Source: Bryum argenteum (lineage: Eukaryota; Streptophyta; Bryopsida; Bryales; Bryaceae). From it: a stretch of DNA of 64,000 nucleotides. The DNA lies in assembly GCA_037043015.1 (NCBI GenBank), contig CM073326.1:10300345-10364344 (forward strand), written 5' to 3'. Below the pieces are notes generated by a model. It was not told the origin of the DNA and did no database searches. It was given only the letters and a program-made list of their open reading frames with translations. A program made the translations under genes and the position numbers. Shown here piece by piece: positions 53,590-63,232 of this stretch. The first letter of the stretch is position 1; every line of letters starts with the position of its first letter.

Positions 53590-53840
53590 CATATTTCTCC
53601 TCCCCGATAACATGCCCCCTTCAAATTACAAAATACTACTCCACATTCCCCCGTGACAAAATATTTGGCTCCAGTGGCCTTGCCTTTCAATACAAATGGC
53701 AAGGCATAGGCTACGCCCACCCCCACAACGATGAAATCGCTCAACAAACCATACACTGGGCTAGATTAGCCGCACAACAAAATCACAATGCCACAACCAT
53801 TGTTGTCATGCCAGACAAACAATGGTTCCATAACCCAACG
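53590..53840 (+). other. Possible methyltransferase-like module between RT and RNase H
   Basis: The frame reads FSSPIT, then FPRDKIFGSSGLAFQ, WQGIGYAHPHND, IHWARLAAQQ and TTIVVMPDKQWF. The succession of an aromatic W-x-G-x-G-x-A-x-P turn, an Asn/Asp, a long helix and a strand ending V-x-P-D resembles the core of phage-type adenine methyltransferases, where the turn is NPP(Y/F). Here it is AHPH, so catalysis would be doubtful. The assignment is tentative. Confidence 0.3.
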
Positions 53841-54235
53841 CCATACTCAACAGAGTTCCCAGATACACACGTTTTAGCACACTTTGCTGCTGACACAATT
53901 ACATACGAAGAACCCACCATTCCCACTAATCACAAAAAGCCCTGCATTGAATCAAACACAATCCAAATTCTCTGCATCCATCACAAAAATCATAATCTCA
54001 CCACCCCAACCGACACACAAAACCTCGCAAGCACCCTTAGAAATTTATCCATCACTCAATTCCACCTCCAAGAAATCCCCCCCACCCCTGAAAACACCAG
54101 AGTTAACAAAAACAAAAATTGGACAAAATTACTATACCCACCAACCTATACATTTGATTCCTCAAACACACCCCCGCTTCCACAATACAATACAAATCTT
54201 CCTATTAAATTCCCACCTAAATATAGCTACTACAT

Positions 54236-54660
54236 GACGGCTCCTTCATACCACCACAAAAAAGCAAATTTGGATATATGCTTCCAGAAACCGCCGGCTA
54301 TGGTATTTATAACCCAACCAAACCAGAAATACAAATATCAAAAAGACTCCCTGGCTTACAAACGATCTTCAGAGCAGAACTTATGGCCATATACAAAACA
54401 CTAAAAATCCTCACAACCAAAAACATAGACGAACCCGCATATATCTTCACAGATTGCATAAATTGCTTGTACGTTTTACAAACACACCTCACACACCCTA
54501 CCCTACAAAACAACCACCCAGATCTAAACACCCTCATCGCCATAGCCAATATGCTAAAAATACGTACACTGCCCACTACATTCCACAAAGTACGAGCCCA
54601 TGTTAACATCTCTGGCAATGAGAAAGCGGACAAACTTGCCAAAGCAGGAAACGATAAAAA
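54236..54660 (+). other. RNase H domain of LINE ORF2
   Basis: The four acidic positions are visible in one frame: Asp in DGSF (54236-54238), Glu in FRAELMAIYK (54377-54379), Asp in IFTDCINCLYVL (54452-54454) and Asp in GNEKADKLAKAG (54629-54631), with the accompanying VRAHVNISGNE. A one-base deletion just before the first Asp separates it from the upstream frame. Confidence 0.85.
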
Positions 54661-54999
54661 CTATAAATTTGCCCGTAAACACCACGAATTTGCACACATT
54701 ACCCCTTTCTACTACCAAAAAGATATTTGGCCTGGACCGCACCACAGACCAGATAAAGGTCCAGTCAGAAACCTAGCTACATATCTTACCGAATACGACC
54801 GAGAAAACAACCTCAAAATTCTAGCACAAAACTTTCCTAACATAAACAAATGGACCTCCGATCCGGATATACATGCAAAAACCTCAAATGCCTTTGGAAA
54901 AACCCAAAAATCACAGACTCTCAAATAACTAGCATATTGAAATTTCGCACAGGCCAATACATGGGACACGCAAGAAAACAACTATTCTTTGGACATATA

Positions 55000-55080
55000 A
55001 GGTTTCCATCAAAGACATGCCCTATATGCAACTCAACAGACATAGACACATGGCTACATGTCTTACTTAAATGCTCCCAA
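55000..55080 (+). other. Zinc-knuckle motif of LINE ORF2
   Basis: CPICNSTDIDTWLHVLLKC gives a C-x2-C-x9-H-x4-C pattern, typical of the C-terminal region of many LINE ORF2 proteins. A further cysteine cluster (CTCDTSRCHC, about 55245) follows. Confidence 0.75.
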
Positions 55081-55837
55081 CCAAACATCCACGCACTTAG
55101 AGTTACCAGGCACAACCAGGCAGCTAAAACTATCAAACAACTAATCCTGTCAAACACCAAATCAAGATGTTACACACTTATAAATGTCGGGAGACACCTC
55201 AACGCACCCCCAGATAACACGGTACCAAGTTGGCTCCTCCCTTGCACCTGCGACACAAGTAGATGCCACTGCAACGCAAGATTTAGACCTGACTTACTAT
55301 GTGCAATTGGTCTCCGACACCGAGGCACACCTCCACAACACCCAAATGACAACATTATCATCCAATACATTAAATTCACATATTGTAATGATAGATTCCC
55401 GCAAGAAACCATCACAAATAAAACCAACAAATATCAACCATTACTAGACTCAATAGCTGCCCGAGGCTGGAAAGTTAACCCTCTCATAGTCATCACTGCA
55501 GGCGCCAGAGGCACAACTCACACACCATCAATTAAACCATTAGAAACCACTTTCAAACTCACTAAAAAACAAATAAAAAATGCATTCAAAACAATAAACA
55601 CAATAGCCATACAATACGCCGCACTAATCCTCTTACACAAACGCAAAATAGAAAATCACCAACCCCTCCCTACAAATATCGAACCACCTTGAAAAAAGAG
55701 GTGGGGGTTGTGGTGCAAACCACTGTTGTTAGCAGCGCACTGCTTCAGTCTCAGCTTCTCGGGTAGGGGCCGGGTGGTTGATACTATTTTCCTGCCATAT
55801 ACTCACAGACAGCCCCAAGCCATGCGTACTGCTCAAA

Positions 55838-55918
55838 CGAGCCCGTAGGGATTCGAACTCGGACCAGCACAATTACAAACGTCCCACATCTCAACCACCC
55901 TAGGACTGTACGGCTTGG
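55838..55918 (-). promoter_or_regulatory. tRNA-like Pol III promoter, antisense in the LINE 3' UTR
   Basis: On the minus strand an A-box-like GGTGGTTGAGATGTGGGA is followed, at about 35 bases, by a B-box-like GAGTTCGAATCCC. Stems do not fold into a full cloverleaf, so this is more likely a tRNA-derived SINE head or fossil than a tRNA gene. Confidence 0.45.
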
Positions 55919-56134
55919 TGACCACAAACCCACCAAAACCCCATTTAAACACATATGGCTTCGCCAAACAATCAGCACCATAGACAGTTTATCTTTATTA
56001 CTCTAGTTTAGTCGAGTTATAGTTATTTGTAGAGTTAGTGTCTATTCCCGAAAGGGGTGAGTAGTTTTGTTCTTTTACCTCTTTGTCCTGTGGCCATCGA
56101 GGTAAAGACATTACGAACAGACGCTATATTCACG

Positions 56135-56183
56135 CCAATCTTTGATTTGAAGATTGGAGTTCTTATCTATCTATCTATCTATC
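56135..56183 (+). promoter_or_regulatory. LINE 3'-terminal hairpin and (TATC)n tail
   Basis: CCAATCTT (56135-56142) and AAGATTGG (56150-56157) form a perfect 8-bp stem with a 7-base loop. AGTTC and a run of TATC units follow up to the target duplication. The same arrangement, with compensating stem changes, occurs in the short elements elsewhere in the window. It is the probable recognition site of the LINE reverse transcriptase. Confidence 0.8.
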
Positions 56184-56197
56184 TAGATCGAATGAAC
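56184..56197. repeat. LINE target-site duplication, 3' copy
   Basis: Exact 14-base copy of 41211-41224. Confidence 0.9.
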
Positions 56198-56708
56198 CCA
56201 AATTCCAGAATAAAAGAATAATTACTTCGTCCATGTAAGAATAAGAACTTGTTAATGCAGATCTCTTATTTAGGGCGGCTTTACACAAGGGGCCAAGCCA
56301 TTGCTCACGCCAATTTGTGACATGTTCCTCTCTTATAATTGGTCTATTTCTAAAATCAACCCAAAGGGAGCCCTTTTACATGTAAATTTTTTGAAATTAT
56401 ATTATAATCGGTGGGCAACGAATTATGACACGGCATGTGTTCGAAAAGTTACGAGATACAAGAATCGAAGGCCAATTCAGCCATCTCTTGACTTCATCAC
56501 AAAATTAATATTTCACTGAAGTATTTAATTGCAAACAAATCAAATGCATGGAATGTAGCTAATAATATGAATAGGCTCCATGGCCTTGTTTATCCTCCTA
56601 TGATTCAGCCCCAAGGGGATTGGCCCCTACTTCATTCATTTTTTGATGCATTCTTCAAGCAATCCATTGAACTCAAAATGTGAGTGAATTAGCTTGGAGA
56701 TTTGTTAA

Positions 56709-56740
56709 ACTCGAGTCCCCATGTAAAGCGTCCCTTAGAA
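56709..56740. repeat. Solo end of the 35.4-kb MITE family
   Basis: TCGAGTCCCCATGTAAAGCG corresponds to the right terminus at 35564-35589. No partner end was found nearby. Confidence 0.5.
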
Positions 56741-56779
56741 TGGTCCTTCTATGAAGTACAACAACTTTCTTCTAAAATA

Positions 56780-56883
56780 CTCCCTCTGTCCCATTATAAC
56801 TGTACAATAGGTTCACTCAACTCTATCTCTCGAGGTAGATTTGAGAGAACCTACTGTGGACAATTACAATGGGACACATGGAG
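56780..56883. mobile_element. Stowaway-like MITE, 104 bp
   Basis: Termini CTCCCTCTGTCCCATTATAA and the inverse TTACAATGGGACACATGGAG are flanked by TA (56778-56779 and 56884-56885). Almost the whole element is palindromic (AGGTTCACTCAACTCTA against TAGATTTGAGAGAACCT), so its RNA would fold into a long hairpin. Confidence 0.85.
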
Positions 56884-57300
56884 TAGGTAATTAGAAAAGG
56901 TATTTGTGAGTGCTGAAGAGAGAGCTAATTGGATTGACTTGTAATGTGCTATGAAAGTTCATCCAATTCTTACTTGTTCAAAAAACAAAAGAAGGATATG
57001 CCAATCCAATACACAAAGATACCAACACAACTTCCATAACCTCCAACTTGGCTCTTGACCAAAAAACAAAACAAAAGAACAATGTTTTGAAAAGTAAGTC
57101 CGCATGGAATGCCAAAGCATCTATCAACTTAACAACTCTTTATAAGAAAAGGAAAGAAAAACTAAGCTTTACACATTCCAAGTGAGCCTTATCACATGAA
57201 GAATGTACGAAAGCTTAGCATCAAAGTTGTTGAAAAAAAAAAAAAAACAAAAAAAAACCAATAATTCTACATGAATAAAAATCATACATTTAGTTCAAAA

Positions 57301-60300
57301 TTAATCCACAACTACCAAATTGTTGATTGTAAGACCTTGGCCTACTGTTGGCAGGTCCGGCGATAAATGCCATTCGCCATCCACCAAAAACTTGATCTCA
57401 TACCTTCCAATACACAAAATCAAATCAGTTTTGATCACAAGACAAAATTCCTATCCATTTGTCAGACACAATTTAGATTCGAGATCTGCATTTTAGACAT
57501 TGATGACGTCTTAGATGTACATACATATCATCTAAATTGTGTCTGTCCAACAAATAAATACGAATGTTTTCCAGTAAGACAACCTTGATTCAAACTAGTG
57601 AGCAAATTGTGTGCATGGCAAAATAAGTATAAGATTGAAAATTGTCATTTCTCAACGACTCTTCTAGAATCTGTTATGAATACTCGACGAAATTGGACTT
57701 GTAAGTGTTCCTAAAATAACTCGTAGTCTAGAATAGTTCATATTTGAATCTTCGAAGTTATTATGTACCTCTTGCAAAATTTTCTCTAGTAGAGTATATT
57801 TGGTACACTAAAAATTATGTTCACTGTAACCACACTATATAATTAAAATTTTTGACTCGTTACATGAAATCAAACTTAATTGATCATTTCATAGATGCTA
57901 AGTAGGAGTAATAATTTTGACTTGTTAATCTGGAATTTTATTACCCCTATTTCATGGCTTTTAAAAAAAAGAATGATACTTGATACTTGGATATTCAATA
58001 TTTAACCCCTCACTTTCCTTAAAACCCGAAACGGGATTTGGAGATTCCAAACTCAGCCAACTTTGACCATTATAATCTCACAAATGAGGAAGAATGAACG
58101 GTTCAAATTTGTTATGTGAGAAGAATGTCAAGTGAACTTCAAGATCTTACGGTTATATCTTTTAAATAATGCTTAGATTGAGCTTTTTTGAGCCTAATCT
58201 AAAGGAAGGTCAAATTTTTGTGACTTAGACCGTTTTGCAACAAGGAAATTTAGGGGTTAATTGATTGAACATTGTTACCTGCCGGGTCGAAGCTTGATGG
58301 TGGTGGTAAACTTGGTGAAAGTGCCGGTGCTCTCCGGGGACATTTGATCTCCTCGTGTCCATCCATCGAATGATCCCATCACTTGCACATCCTGCTCAAT
58401 CAATCAACATTTGTTGTTACCAACATCATCAATCATTCTCAATCTGCAAAAGATGCCACATTTAACTAAATCTAGACTCATTCACGAATTATGGACTGGA
58501 GCAAATTTTGGAAATTACAATTTTGTGGAATGATCATTACACCAATTGAAAATTTACATTGGAGGATGTGAGTATCTTTATATTATCCAAAGATCCCTCG
58601 ATTTACATTTTCATGTTCACACTGTATCTTACTCACATGAGTATGCCTTACTTTTAGACTGCTTTTAGTTCAGAAGTAGTTAAATGGGTCATAAAACAAG
58701 AAAAAAAAAAAAAAAAAAAAAAAATGCTCAAATCATGCCATACCTCAGCCATTCCGTAATAGACAAGGTCAATGCTTCGGGCTTGCACATGGTCAAAACT
58801 CCTCACTCGCTCTTCCAGAGTCTTCTGCATCTCTACAATAAGAACAACAATCTGCTTTAAAAAAACAACAACACCCACTTTTGCTTTGACTTGACAAGGT
58901 CTCACCATTTTCATTGACAAGGTCTCTCACTCAGTAATGCGAAAAGTGAGATAACAATATGCATTTGACGCTTCCAGGGAGAAAGAGAATGAATACTCAA
59001 CTTGTTCTAAGTTAGGGTTTAGAGTATGGGGTTTAGGGTTTAGACATTTTTCAAGGAAAACTAACTGCATAGTGTTAAGAAATAGCGGAAGTATCAAGAT
59101 TGGTTTGCTTTTCTGAGCTATTTGGCTGCAGACCAAGAAATTTTAAGTTCACTTATGATTCTTCTACGACGTGGATACAAGAAAATGCTCACCTCGAAGC
59201 CTAGATACAAGATGAGAATGTATGTAGCGGCCGTTGATCTTTCGAGTTCCAGGCTTAATGCCCTGTCTGCTTATTTCTTGAGCGACATTTGCCAAAACCT
59301 GCATAATAATAATCAAGAGTTTATACATGACTTTCTACTAAAAACTGCAGATAATGTGATAGCAAAATCTAGCAGTCAAAAAGCAGAATACATGCAGATT
59401 TACAGATATTCCGTAGTTTGATGCTATTGACGATGTAGTTTTACGAAGCACCTGTGTCGTCTTAACAGATAATATGAAAGAATGGAATGATGCAATCAAG
59501 ATCGTCCACTTTTGAATAACGAATAAAAGTCCATTGATTCTCTAATACAAAAGAATCTATGTATGTAGAGTATCAGTTTCATTAGCTTGTTCACTGGCTC
59601 TCAAATAATACTTAAGACAGTTACATGTATCGTTTTACTTTAAGAATCATGAGAATCAGAACCTGAAGCTCGTTTTCCACGGCAGAAAGGTCACGTCGAG
59701 TATTTTGCAATGCATCTTCCTTCTGCCGCAACTGAAATTCCACAAGCTATAAGCTCTCTACATTCCAGAACATGATAACAAAAGAAAACCTTACGAAACA
59801 GAAGCACATGTTAAACGTGCAGAAAGTAGCAAAAGCAGCTATGAGCACTCCACATTTAAGACTTGAAATGAAAACCTTATAAAACAGATGTAGCTGATCA
59901 AGGGCGCAAACAGAGAGAGAGAGAGAGAGAGAGAGATTGAGGAGCGACGACCGACCTCATGTTGTAAAGTGCGGATGTATTGATTGGCGTCGCTTAATTT
60001 CCTCAGCAGCTGTGACCTCCCACCACCACCTTGTTGTTCTTCTTCATTTCTTTGCAACTGCCCCCCCTCACATGTAGAATCACACCTGATCCTGTGATGT
60101 TAAATGACAATAGCAGCAAAAAACCAAGCACATCTGATCCTTCTTCTTCAACATGGAGAAGAGCTTCCGTGACAATCATGCTTTCAAGTGTTCAAAAAAC
60201 AATATAAATTTCAGAAGTTGGTCTCTTTCAAGTGTCATGCTAAGTACTCACATGTATTTATTGAAAATATACAGTTCAATTACATAGAGTTTCCTCTGAA

Positions 60301-61166
60301 CATTCGAGTTGCGGAAAGTGTACTGTTCTCATCAAGCTCTCCACCAGTATTTCCACCAAGAATGTCTCTGTCTCTATCTTAGAATGAGTTGCTAGAGTTT
60401 GGTGGAAATTGCACACTTTTCTACTTGGTTCACTTATTATTTTTGCACGAAGCTGAAAATGGCTCTCCATATGAAATAGTATTAATAACATTTAGATAAA
60501 AAAGATCAATTGAGAAGAGTTTATTAAGAAGAGGAACATCTAAGATTAGCATGAATAAAGTGTACATGCCCACGAAACATACCATTGGCAAGAATACTCT
60601 ATCTTATGCTGAAAATAGGTGAGCAAAGATTTTGAGCTGGAAATGTATGGATACATTGTTTAGTTTTCAAAGGAGAATACTCCAGATTTTGAGCTAAAAT
60701 AATTTTGAACTAATCACAATGATGATGAGTCTGAGAAGCATCCGAATCTTTTCAATCAGGGTTTTTGAAAGCTCCAATCAATGCATTGGGTGAGAGAAGA
60801 ATTTGAATTTGAAGCAGACCTCGGTGAGGGGAATGTCAGCTGCTATTCCATTAAAACCATTCCGCAAAACAGCCGGGTCGTCATTGCCAGGCAAGCTTGA
60901 TGAAGAATTTCGAACAACAGAAAGACGACGACAAGCCCAATTGCGAGGTTGTTGTTGATTTTGTTTGCGCTTCTTGAACCCTAAACCTAACCTGCAAAGA
61001 AAAGAAAAAATAAAGAAAAATAAAAATCGGAATCCCAACCACAATGGAAATGGCCCACAATCTGAATGATGAGCTATCCAATTCCTTGGGGGCAGAATGG
61101 GCTGAATAATCGATCCACTTACAGAGCATGAGAAGACGATGAGAATGGTGCCGCAAAGGCCGCCAT
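57301..61166 (-). CDS. PTST1: Protein targeting to starch 1 (CBM48 protein)
   Basis: Predicted 265-aa protein from eight exons in transcription order: 61166-61123, 60991-60820, 60057-59956, 59731-59663, 59298-59193, 58832-58744, 58391-58279 and 57403-57301. The start MAAFAAPFSSSSHALLGL is a typical chloroplast transit peptide. The middle is coiled-coil: RKLSDANQYIRTLQHE, LRQKEDALQNTRRDLSAVE, then VAQEISRQGIKPGTRKING. Residues 195-265 are a CBM48: VQVMGSFDGWTRGDQ (W205), KFTTTIKLRPGRYEIKFLVD and GEWHLSPDLPTVGQGL (W243). Length and order match Arabidopsis PTST1 (about 274 aa). That protein binds granule-bound starch synthase through its coiled coil and carries it to starch granules in the plastid. 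I chose this ATG over longer frames because only it gives the correct splice phase into exon 2 together with a transit peptide. Introns contain MITE and retroposon pieces. Confidence 0.9.
58006..58256. mobile_element. TTAA-flanked MITE, family 2 copy B, in PTST1 intron 7
   Basis: CCCCTCACTTTCCTT and AAGGAAATTTAGGGG are inverted termini flanked by TTAA (58002-58005 and 58257-58260). The right end lies about 20 bp beyond the exon 7 donor in genomic orientation. The body is shared with copies at 32013 and 62276. Confidence 0.85.
59009..59045. repeat. Short telomere-like motif in a PTST1 intron
   Basis: GTTAGGGTTTAGAGTATGGG and GTTTAGGGTTTAG contain three degenerate TTTAGGG units of the plant telomere type. 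They are too few to be an interstitial telomere and may be chance or a telo-box. Confidence 0.5.
60535..60600 (-). repeat. SINE-like fragment of the shared-tail family in PTST1 intron 2
   Basis: On the minus strand TATGTTTCGTGGGCATG, ACACTTTATTCATGC and AATCTTAGATGTTCC follow the order of the 31129-31257 element. Confidence 0.5.
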
Positions 61167-61759
61167 AGCTCGCAGCTTGGAAGCTCACAAGAGCAAAAGA
61201 AAGAGCTCCGATTGCGAGGAAGAGCAAACCGCCTTGTGGATCAAAAGCCAAAAAGGAGTTCTTTCGGAGTAACTCCAATTCCGTTAAAATGGCATAATGC
61301 CATGTGCCATTTTGTCACACTAGATCTTACATTTGTGCTCATTTAAAATGGTATATTCTGTAATATCACAATTTTTTGTAATATCACTTCTTTATATACA
61401 TTGTCACTGACTTTCCTTAATATCACCTTAAAATTCTGTTATATCACATGGTTTTTGAACTACAGTTCAGAAAGTTGAGGTGTGCCATTTTACCGGAATA
61501 ATGCCATTTTAACGGAATTGGGGTTGAGTATAATTTTTTTGAAATAGAATGTCAAAAGGCTTCTCATTTCAAGTTGTCCATTTTGGTTGCAAGGCAACTT
61601 CTGTAAAATTGCACACAAGGGTATTAATTCTAGAACCATTCAAGATATGGAGCATCCAAGACATCCGGAAAGAAATCAACTTTTATACGAAGAGTCCAAA
61701 AAATGTGTCAATCCCATTAAGAGGATTTTTGTCCTCTTTAGGCCCAAAGAATGGTTCAA
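61167..61759. other. Upstream region of PTST1 and adjacent spacer
   Basis: A short inverse pair is present: GTTAAAATGGCATAATGCCA (61284-61303) and the GGAATAATGCCATTTTAACG block (61495-61514). They delimit about 230 bp and are possibly termini of a small transposon inserted directly upstream of PTST1. No promoter element is assigned. Confidence 0.45.
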
Positions 61760-62602
61760 CCCCTAAAGATCCTTGTGTGTTTTTGGGAGCTTGAAATCTC
61801 AAAACTCCAATTCTCTACCTCTATGCACTTCAAGGGGTGCGAAACAATTTTTTTATTCTTTTTTTTAACTTCCAACCGTAAGATCTTGTACCTAAGCCAA
61901 TTTTCGATACCGGATTCAAAAATTGACTGTTGGATGTTTACCATTTGAGAGATCATAACATCCAAAGTTTGTCTACGAAGTTTTTTTGGGCATTGTTGAG
62001 ATTATTTTTGACACTTTTGAAGGTTGCCCTTGTTAAATTGGTACTCTTTGTGACTTGGGGCCCTTTGGAACTTAAGTAGAACTTTGGTCATGAACATATT
62101 TCCAAAAAAAAATCTCAAAAGAATACTAAATGTAAACTGCCACAGTTCGGCTTGCAAAACAAGAATTATCGTAGAATACTCATAATTTGGAATTTGGCTT
62201 TCCAAATTTTACCACATACACTTTGCAGTATAGGGAGCACCCACTAAAAAATTTAGGCAAAAATATTACTTTTAACCCCTAACTTTCCTTAAAACCCGAA
62301 TCGGGTTTTGGAGGTTCCCGCAAGAAAAAAAATCAGCCAACTTTGATCATTATAATCTCACAAATGAGGAAGAATGAACGGTTCAAATTTGGAATGTGAG
62401 AAGAATGTAAAGTGAACTTTGAGATCTTACGGTTGGATCTTTAAAATAATGCTTCGATTGAGTTTTTTTGAGCTTAATCTAAAGGAAGGTCAAATTTTGT
62501 GACTTAGACCGTTTTGCAACAAGGAGAGTTAGGGGTTAACCTATTCATCTAGGCTGCCCAAAATAGCAAAAAGCCGATTTGGTCCTCTTGGATCTTTAGG
62601 GG
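61760..62602. mobile_element. TTAA-type foldback element hosting a nested MITE
   Basis: The left end CCCCTAAAGATCC is inverted at the right end as GGATCTTTAGGGG. The flanks are TCAA (61756-61759) and TTAA (62603-62606), so one target base has mutated. The nested insert is at 62276-62535. The about 580-bp remainder is non-coding and matches 62954-63232 in inverse orientation. Confidence 0.6.
62276..62535. mobile_element. TTAA-flanked MITE, family 2 copy C (nested)
   Basis: CCCCTAACTTTCCTT and AAGGAGAGTTAGGGG are inverted termini with TTAA on both sides (62272-62275 and 62536-62539). It is the third copy of the family seen at 32013 and 58006 and lies inside another TTAA element. Confidence 0.85.
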
Positions 62603-62651
62603 TTAACTACCTATGCAAACCCTATTTTAGATATAATAAAATTGTCATATA

Positions 62652-62946
62652 CTCCCTTTGTTTCACAATGTCTGATAAATATTGCAAACCTCTTGGTTTA
62701 AGCTCAATTTTGGTAATTAGAAGTAGTTGTCTAGTCGGATGGTAAGCCCTTTCCAAGTGCTTTGTAGTGATAAAATTTGACAACATCTGCTTCACTGAAG
62801 TAGTACCATAAGGTGATAAAGGGGCTCAATACATTGTAGTTTGGTGATCAAAGTGCTCAATTTTGTACTGGTCTAAAACCAGTTAGACATTCATTCAAGG
62901 ACAAAATAAAGAGGGCGTATCAAAAAAACATTTTGGGACAGAGGAG
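62652..62946. mobile_element. Stowaway-like MITE, 295 bp
   Basis: Termini CTCCCTTTGTTTCACAATG and CATTTTGGGACAGAGGAG are inverse matches of the CTCCCT type. They are flanked by TA (62650-62651 and 62947-62948). Confidence 0.75.
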
Positions 62947-62953
62947 TAATTAA

Positions 62954-63232
62954 CCCCTAATGGTCCAAAAAACCCGAAATGTGTTCTTGTGAATTTGGGC
63001 AACCTAGATGAAGAGGTTCAAAGTAATGTTTTTGTCGAAGATTTTTTATATGGTACTCCTTATACTCCAAAGTGTATGTGGTAAAGTCTGCAAAACCAAA
63101 TCCTAATTTTGGAACCTTCATGTAGAAATTTTAGTTCTCAAGTTCAAAAATGGTAGTTTACATTTAGACTTTTTTAGGATTTTTTTTAGAAATATGCTCA
63201 TAACTAACTCATTACTCAAGTTCCAAAGTGAC
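62954..63232 (-). repeat. Inverse homologue of the 61.76-62.60 kb element
   Basis: Blocks CCAAAGTGTATGTGGTAAA, GTAGTTTACATTTAG, GAAATATGCTCATAAC and CTCAAGTTCCAAAG correspond in inverse order to 62240-61960. It begins after TTAA (62950-62953) and is cut on the right by another TTAACCCC start at 63233. Confidence 0.65.

Larger units (their letters stand above)
44710..55692 (+). pseudogene. LINE ORF2 polyprotein with 2A, endonuclease, RT and RNase H (interrupted)
   Basis: If unbroken this frame would encode about 3,660 residues. It opens with ATG inside the ORF1 stop codon and a signal-like start (LRLILCFTVLICTTLRG). About 1,300 residues of His/Thr/Asn/Tyr/Pro-rich sequence follow, then the 2A motif at residues 1319-1327. 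Next come an AP-type endonuclease (N1545 in TTWNASSL, E1571 in IQETKL, D1698 in CGDFNR, then SDHSPI in the next frame), RT with FKNAF and YADD, RNase H with DGSF, and a C-terminal zinc knuckle. Breaks are a one-base frameshift within about 49833-49865, a TAA stop at 51110-51112, a frameshift at the C12 run 53433-53444, a frameshift at 54234-54236 and one near 54885-54905 in A-rich sequence. All are single small lesions, and similarity continues across each. As sequenced the protein could not be made whole. Confidence 0.85.
41225..56183 (+). mobile_element. Giant non-LTR retrotransposon (LINE), about 14.96 kb
   Basis: The element is bounded by a perfect 14-bp target duplication and ends in a hairpin plus (TATC)n. 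In order it has an upstream frame (41351-42628), ORF1 (42689-44713) and ORF2 (44710-55692, with 2A, AP endonuclease, reverse transcriptase, RNase H and zinc knuckle). A 490-bp 3' untranslated region follows. Most known LINEs are 4-8 kb, so nearly 15 kb is exceptional and is mainly due to the upstream frame and the 1,300-residue N-terminal part of ORF2. The sense strand is poor in G. A hairpin and short-repeat tail instead of poly(A) argues against a typical plant L1, but the clade cannot be settled by eye. It lies 1.1 kb beyond the PTST1 stop codon. ORF2 has one stop and four frameshifts. Confidence 0.92.

Noticed and set aside
41225..56183. LTR retrotransposon or virus-derived element as explanation of the 15-kb insert
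   Set aside because: There are no long terminal repeats, protease or integrase. The AP endonuclease, variable-length duplication and tail are those of a LINE.
59009..59045. Interstitial telomere
   Set aside because: Only about three degenerate units. Isolated telo-box-like motifs are common near plant genes.
60778..61278. Long hydrophobic minus-strand frame over PTST1 exons 1-2
   Set aside because: It reads through intron 1 and exon 1 in the wrong frame. The transit-peptide frame starting at 61166 splices in the correct phase into exon 2.
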